The translations under genes and the position numbers were made by a program. The notes under the pieces were generated by a model. The model was not told the origin of the DNA and searched no databases. It saw only the letters and a list, made by a program, of their open reading frames with translations. A stretch of 9,845 bases of DNA from an uncultured Gammaproteobacteria bacterium (GTDB lineage Bacteria; Pseudomonadota; Gammaproteobacteria; Halothiobacillales; Halothiobacillaceae). Position 1 is the first letter of the stretch. Every line of letters begins with the position of its first letter. Of the stretch, positions 6,863 to 9,845 are shown piece after piece. The stretch covers positions 1-9,845 of the forward strand of contig CALKWL010000385.1 of NCBI GenBank assembly GCA_938004235.1, read 5' to 3'.

Positions 6863-7903
6863 TCACGACGCGTACCGCACATACTCATGCTTGAAATACG
6901 ACTTCACCCGATCCGGCATCGCTGCGATGCGCTTCATGCAGTTGCGCGCTTTCTCAAGCAGTGCGGTGGCCGTCTTCGCGATTGGACCAGAACGAATCGT
7001 CGTCTTCAGGTCGCGGTTGAGATATTCGTCGGGATTGAGCTCAGGTGCGTACGGCGGAAGGTAGAACAACTCGATCTTCTCCGCGTTCTGCGCCACCCAC
7101 TCGGTCACCCGCTTGGCGCGATGCACTCGCAAGTTGTCGACGACCAGGAACACCTTGCGCTGTGCATCCTGGATCAGATCCTTCAGAAAGACGATGAAAC
7201 GATCGGCGTCGATCGCGCCCTCGAAGAACGAGAAACGCACCAGCCCCTGATTCGTAATGGCCGAGATCATGGAGGTCGATCCATGGCGCCCCGCCGGGAG
7301 TCGAAGCTCCGGAGTCACCCCGGCCATCGAGTAGCCGCGTACCCAGTGCGAGTCCTGGCGGATCGCGGTCTCATCACCCCAGTAGATCTCGGCATCCTCG
7401 GCTTTTGCACGCGCGGCGATCATCGGATACGTCTCCTTGTACCAAGCGTTGAACAGATCCGGATTCTGCTCAAGGGCGCGCTTGACCGGGCGCTGCGGCG
7501 TGAAACCCCAGCGACGAAGGTACTCGCCCACGGTGCGAATCGGCATCTCGATTCCGAACAGTTCCTTGACAGCGAGCATGACGGCACGTCGATTCCACAG
7601 CGCAAACTCAAGCTTCAGTTGTGCAGGGTTCGAACCGATGATCTTCAGTCTCAATTGCTCTTCCTGAACCAGCGTCAGCGTGCGACCCGAACCGTGTCGT
7701 CGGCCCCGCTGCCCGCCTTGGATGACTGCATCGACACCACTCGCCCCAGCGCGACGAGCCCATTTCAGGACCGTACCCACATGGACGCCAACCACCTCGG
7801 CAATATGCACCCACGAGTAACCCTGCTGGCGAAGGACAAACGCTTGGCGGCGAATGTGTTCGAGCGCTTCTCGCGGAAGCTTTCTGGCATCGATCTTTTC
7901 CAT
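6863..7903 (-). CDS. IS630-family transposase
   Basis: 346 residues, full length for the family. The N-terminus is a helix-turn-helix DNA-binding domain (about residues 12-55: LRQQGYSWVHIAEVVGVHVGTVLKW), followed by a second winged-helix-like region (about 75-135, TVGEYLRRWGFTPQRP). The DDE catalytic core is complete: D177 in YWGDET, D256 in VVDNLRVH, and E293 in PELNPDEYLNRDLK. All are hallmark IS630/Tc1-mariner contexts. No frameshift or internal stop is visible, and both ends of the element are present, so it is probably still able to transpose. It catalyses cut-and-paste movement of its own element into TA targets. The stop codon lies 6 bases inside the left inverted repeat. It reads opposite to the LysE remnant and may have inserted after that gene had already decayed. 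Confidence 0.95.
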   Translation of the reverse strand: MEKIDARKLPREALEHIRRQAFVLRQQGYSWVHIAEVVGVHVGTVLKWARRAGASGVDAVIQGGQRGRRHGSGRTLTLVQEEQLRLKIIGSNPAQLKLEFALWNRRAVMLAVKELFGIEMPIRTVGEYLRRWGFTPQRPVKRALEQNPDLFNAWYKETYPMIAARAKAEDAEIYWGDETAIRQDSHWVRGYSMAGVTPELRLPAGRHGSTSMISAITNQGLVRFSFFEGAIDADRFIVFLKDLIQDAQRKVFLVVDNLRVHRAKRVTEWVAQNAEKIELFYLPPYAPELNPDEYLNRDLKTTIRSGPIAKTATALLEKARNCMKRIAAMPDRVKSYFKHEYVRYAS

Positions 7904-7922
7904 ACCGCAATTATATCAAAAT

Positions 7923-7946
7923 CTATTTAATTGCCGGGTTAATAGT
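7923..7946 (-). repeat. IS630 terminal inverted repeat, right
   Basis: The reverse complement reads ACTATTAACCCGGCAAT then TAAATAG, matching the left end except at one position. It lies 19 bases upstream of the transposase start, so the end and the transposase promoter are close together. Confidence 0.9.
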
Positions 7947-7949
7947 GTC

Positions 7950-7990
7950 TTCTGCGAACACGCTGCGCATTCGCAACTCATTCTGCGAAC
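7950..7990. repeat. Direct repeat TTCTGCGAAC, two copies with an inverted half-copy
   Basis: TTCTGCGAAC occurs at 7950-7959 and 7981-7990, 31 bp apart (about three helical turns). Between them TTCGCA (7970-7975) is the inverse of the TGCGAA in each copy. The remaining bases of 7947-8124 show no gene. This could be a protein-binding array or a scar of another mobile element. Confidence 0.45.
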
Positions 7991-8124
7991 GTTGCTTCTC
8001 GAGTGACTTTGACGGTGCCTAAAATCATGACAAATAAGGGCTATTACAATCCCCCAACAACTTCCTTTGCGTTCTGAATGATGTCGTCAGATCGCAATGA
8101 AGCACTGAGCAGCGCGCATAGATC

Positions 8125-8787
8125 TCAAGAAAATTTCTCCATCGCGAACATGGGTAGCTTAATAGCTGCCATATATGCGTCCGATAAGCCTTGAGCTTGA
8201 GGATGAGGCGAGGCGATGATGACGGTTTCCCCAAACCGCTGCACACGCACTGAAAACTTCTTGCCCTGATAGTCCTGGATGTCCGCCGCATAGCTCTCCG
8301 GGGATGTTCGTTCCCCGAGAATCGCAATGACTCTTGGTCTGACCTGCTCGTCGTTCAACGCCTCGATCAGCTTCGCACCAAACAGGAAGATAACAGAAGG
8401 CTTCCGTTCCGCCAGCAAATTTAGAAAACCGTCGGCTTCGTTGACCAGCATGTCATTTGTAATCTGCTCATCACTATTTGTGCTTCGGGTTTGAGAATCC
8501 AGCCAGTTACACTGAAAAAATGAACGTTCAAAAGCCTTCTCGCTACCAGGCGTGTCTACAAGCTCTAGCCCCCAGCCTTTCAGCCACTTCAAAACTCTAT
8601 TCTTGAACCGATCTTTCTTTCTAACCGTATTATCTGAGAAAAACGATGGAGGTTCGATTTCAACAGAGACGCTCTCGCCTTCCCTTTTCTCGTCATCGAT
8701 CGAATAGCCATAATTGATGCCGCAAACCATGAAGCCGCCTTCAAGATTCTCGGGATACGATTGGGTGACCACTCGGTTAGTGTGCAT
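8125..8787 (-). CDS. Hypothetical protein with uracil-DNA-glycosylase-superfamily-like layout
   Basis: 220 residues, not a family I can name with certainty. Its layout resembles the UDG superfamily: an N-terminal strand and loop VCGINYGYS (21-29) where the family has its first motif, a helix before a KPSVIFLFGAKLIEAL segment (129-144; many UDGs have a Lys/Arg-Pro, Val-Ile, Leu-Gly helix here), and a late VIIASPHPQAQGLSDAYMAAI (189-209) where UDGs carry the HPS-type motif. The usual active-site residues are not clearly conserved, so activity is unproven. Charged residues dominate the middle, and there is no signal peptide or membrane segment. ATG 8787 is preceded by GAGGAA at good spacing; an alternative start is Met20. 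The gene is visibly richer in A and T than the rest of the window and lies between two insertion sequences, suggesting horizontal acquisition. It stands alone, without visible partner genes. Confidence 0.7.
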   Translation of the reverse strand: MHTNRVVTQSYPENLEGGFMVCGINYGYSIDDEKREGESVSVEIEPPSFFSDNTVRKKDRFKNRVLKWLKGWGLELVDTPGSEKAFERSFFQCNWLDSQTRSTNSDEQITNDMLVNEADGFLNLLAERKPSVIFLFGAKLIEALNDEQVRPRVIAILGERTSPESYAADIQDYQGKKFSVRVQRFGETVIIASPHPQAQGLSDAYMAAIKLPMFAMEKFS

Positions 8788-8848
8788 GGATGTTCCTCAT
8801 CTCGCGACGCCCAACGTCCAATTTAATCGGCGTCCGTAAACTCTCGCA

Positions 8849-8932
8849 CGGGCCCAGTTTGTTTCGGGGTGGGGCATCTCCATCGCTGGAGATCACGTCT
8901 TTGATCCTCCTATTCCTGACTGACTGGGCCCG
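8849..8932. repeat. 84-bp nested inverted-repeat structure
   Basis: Outer arms CGGGCCCAGT (8849-8858) and ACTGGGCCCG (8923-8932) are perfectly complementary. Inside them, ATCTCCA (8876-8882) and TGGAGAT (8887-8893) form a second perfect stem with loop TCGC. It contains no open frame and lies between the start of the UDG-like gene and the left end of the ISAs1-type element. It could be a miniature inverted-repeat element or a structured leader. Confidence 0.6.
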
Positions 8933-8936
8933 ACCC

Positions 8937-9800
8937 CAGGGCTATCGCACCTACCTGACATAGTGAAGTACAAAATCACGTTTGCGGTCATGCATTTACG
9001 AAACCCCTGTTCACAGTCGCTGATTTTGTGTAGTTTCCTCGTCTTTTGGGGTTCCCATGACGACGAGGGAAGTGATGCCGCTCACGCAGGTGTTCGTCTC
9101 GATTTCCGACCCACGCAGCACCCGTCAGGTCAGGCACGATCTGTCCGAACTGCTCACGGTGGCGGTATGTGCCGTGCTGTGCAGCGCGGACGAGTTCTCG
9201 GAGATCGAGGCGTGGGCGAAGGAGCGGCTCGACTGGCTGCGAGGTTTTCTGGTGCTTGAGCACGGCATCCCGTCGCACGACACGTTCGGACGCGTGTTCG
9301 CCGCCCTGGATCCGCGCGAATTCGAGGCCGCGTTTCGGCGCTGGGTCAGCCAGCTGATTCCTGCTCTGGACGGCGACACCGTGGTTGCGATCGACGGCAA
9401 GACCAGCCGGCGCAGCACGACCAAAGCCGAGGCGAGGCCCTTGCATCTGGTCAGCGCATTTGCCGCCGATATGGGGCTGGTGCTCGGGCAGACCGCGACC
9501 GCCGAGAAGTCCAACGAGATCACCGCCATCCCGGAGCTGCTGGCCACACTTGCGCTCGAAGGCTGTGTCGTCACGATCGACGCGATGGGTGCCCAGACCA
9601 GCATTGCACGCACGATCCGCGACCGTGGCGCGGACTACGTGCTGTGCGTCAAGGACAATCACCCCAAGCTCGTCGAATCCTTCCTGCTCGCGCAGGCCGG
9701 CGTGGGTGGCGAAATCGTCCCGACAACCACGAACGAAACTTGCGACGATGGCCACGGGCGCAGCGAAATCCGGCGCTGCTGGGCCTTCGATGCCGTCGAC
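8937..9800 (+). mobile_element. ISAs1-family insertion sequence, left part only
   Basis: The transposase gene at 9057 belongs to the ISAs1 family. CAGGGCTATCGCACC at 8937-8951 fits the left inverted repeat, since family ends usually begin CAGGG, and leaves a usual leader of about 120 bases. The right end is beyond the window, so the boundary and target duplication cannot be confirmed. Confidence 0.65.
9057..9800 (+). CDS. ISAs1-family transposase, 3' part missing
   Basis: 248 residues are visible of a protein usually about 370-380 long. The N-terminal domain reads PRSTRQVRHDLSELLTVAVCAVLC (about 19-42), typical of the family (usually D-x-R-x3 then H-L-L-xx-A). Then come FSEIEAWAKERLDWL and IPSHDTFGRVFAALDP. 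The DDE core is intact as far as it goes: D113 in VAIDGKTSRRS, D175 in VTIDAMGAQ, followed by YVLCVKDNHP, and E237 in HGRSEIRR. I chose ATG 9057; an in-frame ATG at 9075 follows GAGGGA closely and could be the real start. The reading frame stays open to the end of the window, but the last 15 codons (RSEERRVGKECRSRW) are adapter sequence and not protein. Truncation is therefore technical, not evidence of a pseudogene. Confidence 0.9.
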
Positions 9801-9845
9801 AGATCGGAAGAGCGTCGTGTAGGGAAAGAGTGTAGATCTCGGTGG
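9801..9845. other. Illumina sequencing-adapter contamination at the contig end
   Basis: The window ends with 45 bases beginning AGATCGGAAGAGCGTCGTGT, which is the reverse complement of the Illumina TruSeq universal adapter as I know it, running without a mismatch to the end. Translated in frame it gives RSEERRVGKECRSRW, a peptide known as a contaminant in protein databases. It is not part of the organism. Confidence 0.97.

Larger units (their letters stand above)
6834..7946 (-). mobile_element. Complete IS630-family insertion sequence
   Basis: About 1.1 kb, bounded by 24-bp inverted repeats at 6834-6857 and 7923-7946 that differ at one base, and containing one intact transposase gene on the minus strand. 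IS630 elements insert at TA and duplicate it. TA occurs at 6836-6837 and 7943-7944, which would make the element proper 6838-7942 (1105 bp) starting TTAACCCGG. The AC/GT outside each TA also pair, so the exact edge is not certain. Confidence 0.88.

Noticed and set aside
8809..8815. GTTGGGC on the minus strand shortly before the UDG-like gene, resembling an integron attC core site
   Set aside because: It fits GTTRRRY and the spacing of a gene cassette, but no paired RYYYAAC/GTTRRRY site is visible within attC distance on either side and no integrase gene is present.

Overview
The window looks like a draft contig from a GC-rich betaproteobacterium. Codon use, gene families and the pairing of acyl-CoA-type enzymes with TetR regulators would fit a Rhodocyclaceae-like relative (Azoarcus, Thauera, Aromatoleum); this placement is inference. 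The last 45 bases (9801-9845) are not biological. They match an Illumina library adapter, so the window ends at an assembly or sequencing edge.

Layout. Positions 1-867 hold no gene I can support, only short inverted repeats. Positions 909-5733 are a compact catabolic-looking block. A flavoprotein of the 4-hydroxyphenylacetate 3-hydroxylase / 4-hydroxybutyryl-CoA dehydratase superfamily (909-2504, minus) is divergent from a TetR regulator (2579-3256, plus), and their 74-bp gap holds a perfect 19-bp palindrome. A second TetR gene (3341-4021) overlaps the start of an AidB-like acyl-CoA dehydrogenase gene (4018-5733), forming an operon whose promoter carries two operator-like sites. The operators of both regulators share the half-site TGAAC/GTTCA, so the units may form one regulatory module. 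A strong hairpin closes the operon at 5758-5796.

From 5811 onwards the window is eroded accessory DNA. It holds a LysE-family exporter gene broken by a frameshift, about 370 bp of non-coding sequence, and a complete IS630-family insertion sequence (6834-7946) with 24-bp inverted repeats. Then come a small AT-richer gene on the minus strand (8125-8787) with features of the uracil-DNA glycosylase superfamily, an 84-bp inverted-repeat structure, and the left part of an ISAs1-family insertion sequence whose transposase gene runs into the adapter.

The best candidates for something undescribed are two. One is the two-regulator module built around a dehydratase/hydroxylase-family protein that appears to lack part of the iron-sulfur ligand set and has a Cys-rich tail. 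The other is the lone, compositionally foreign UDG-like gene between two insertion sequences.
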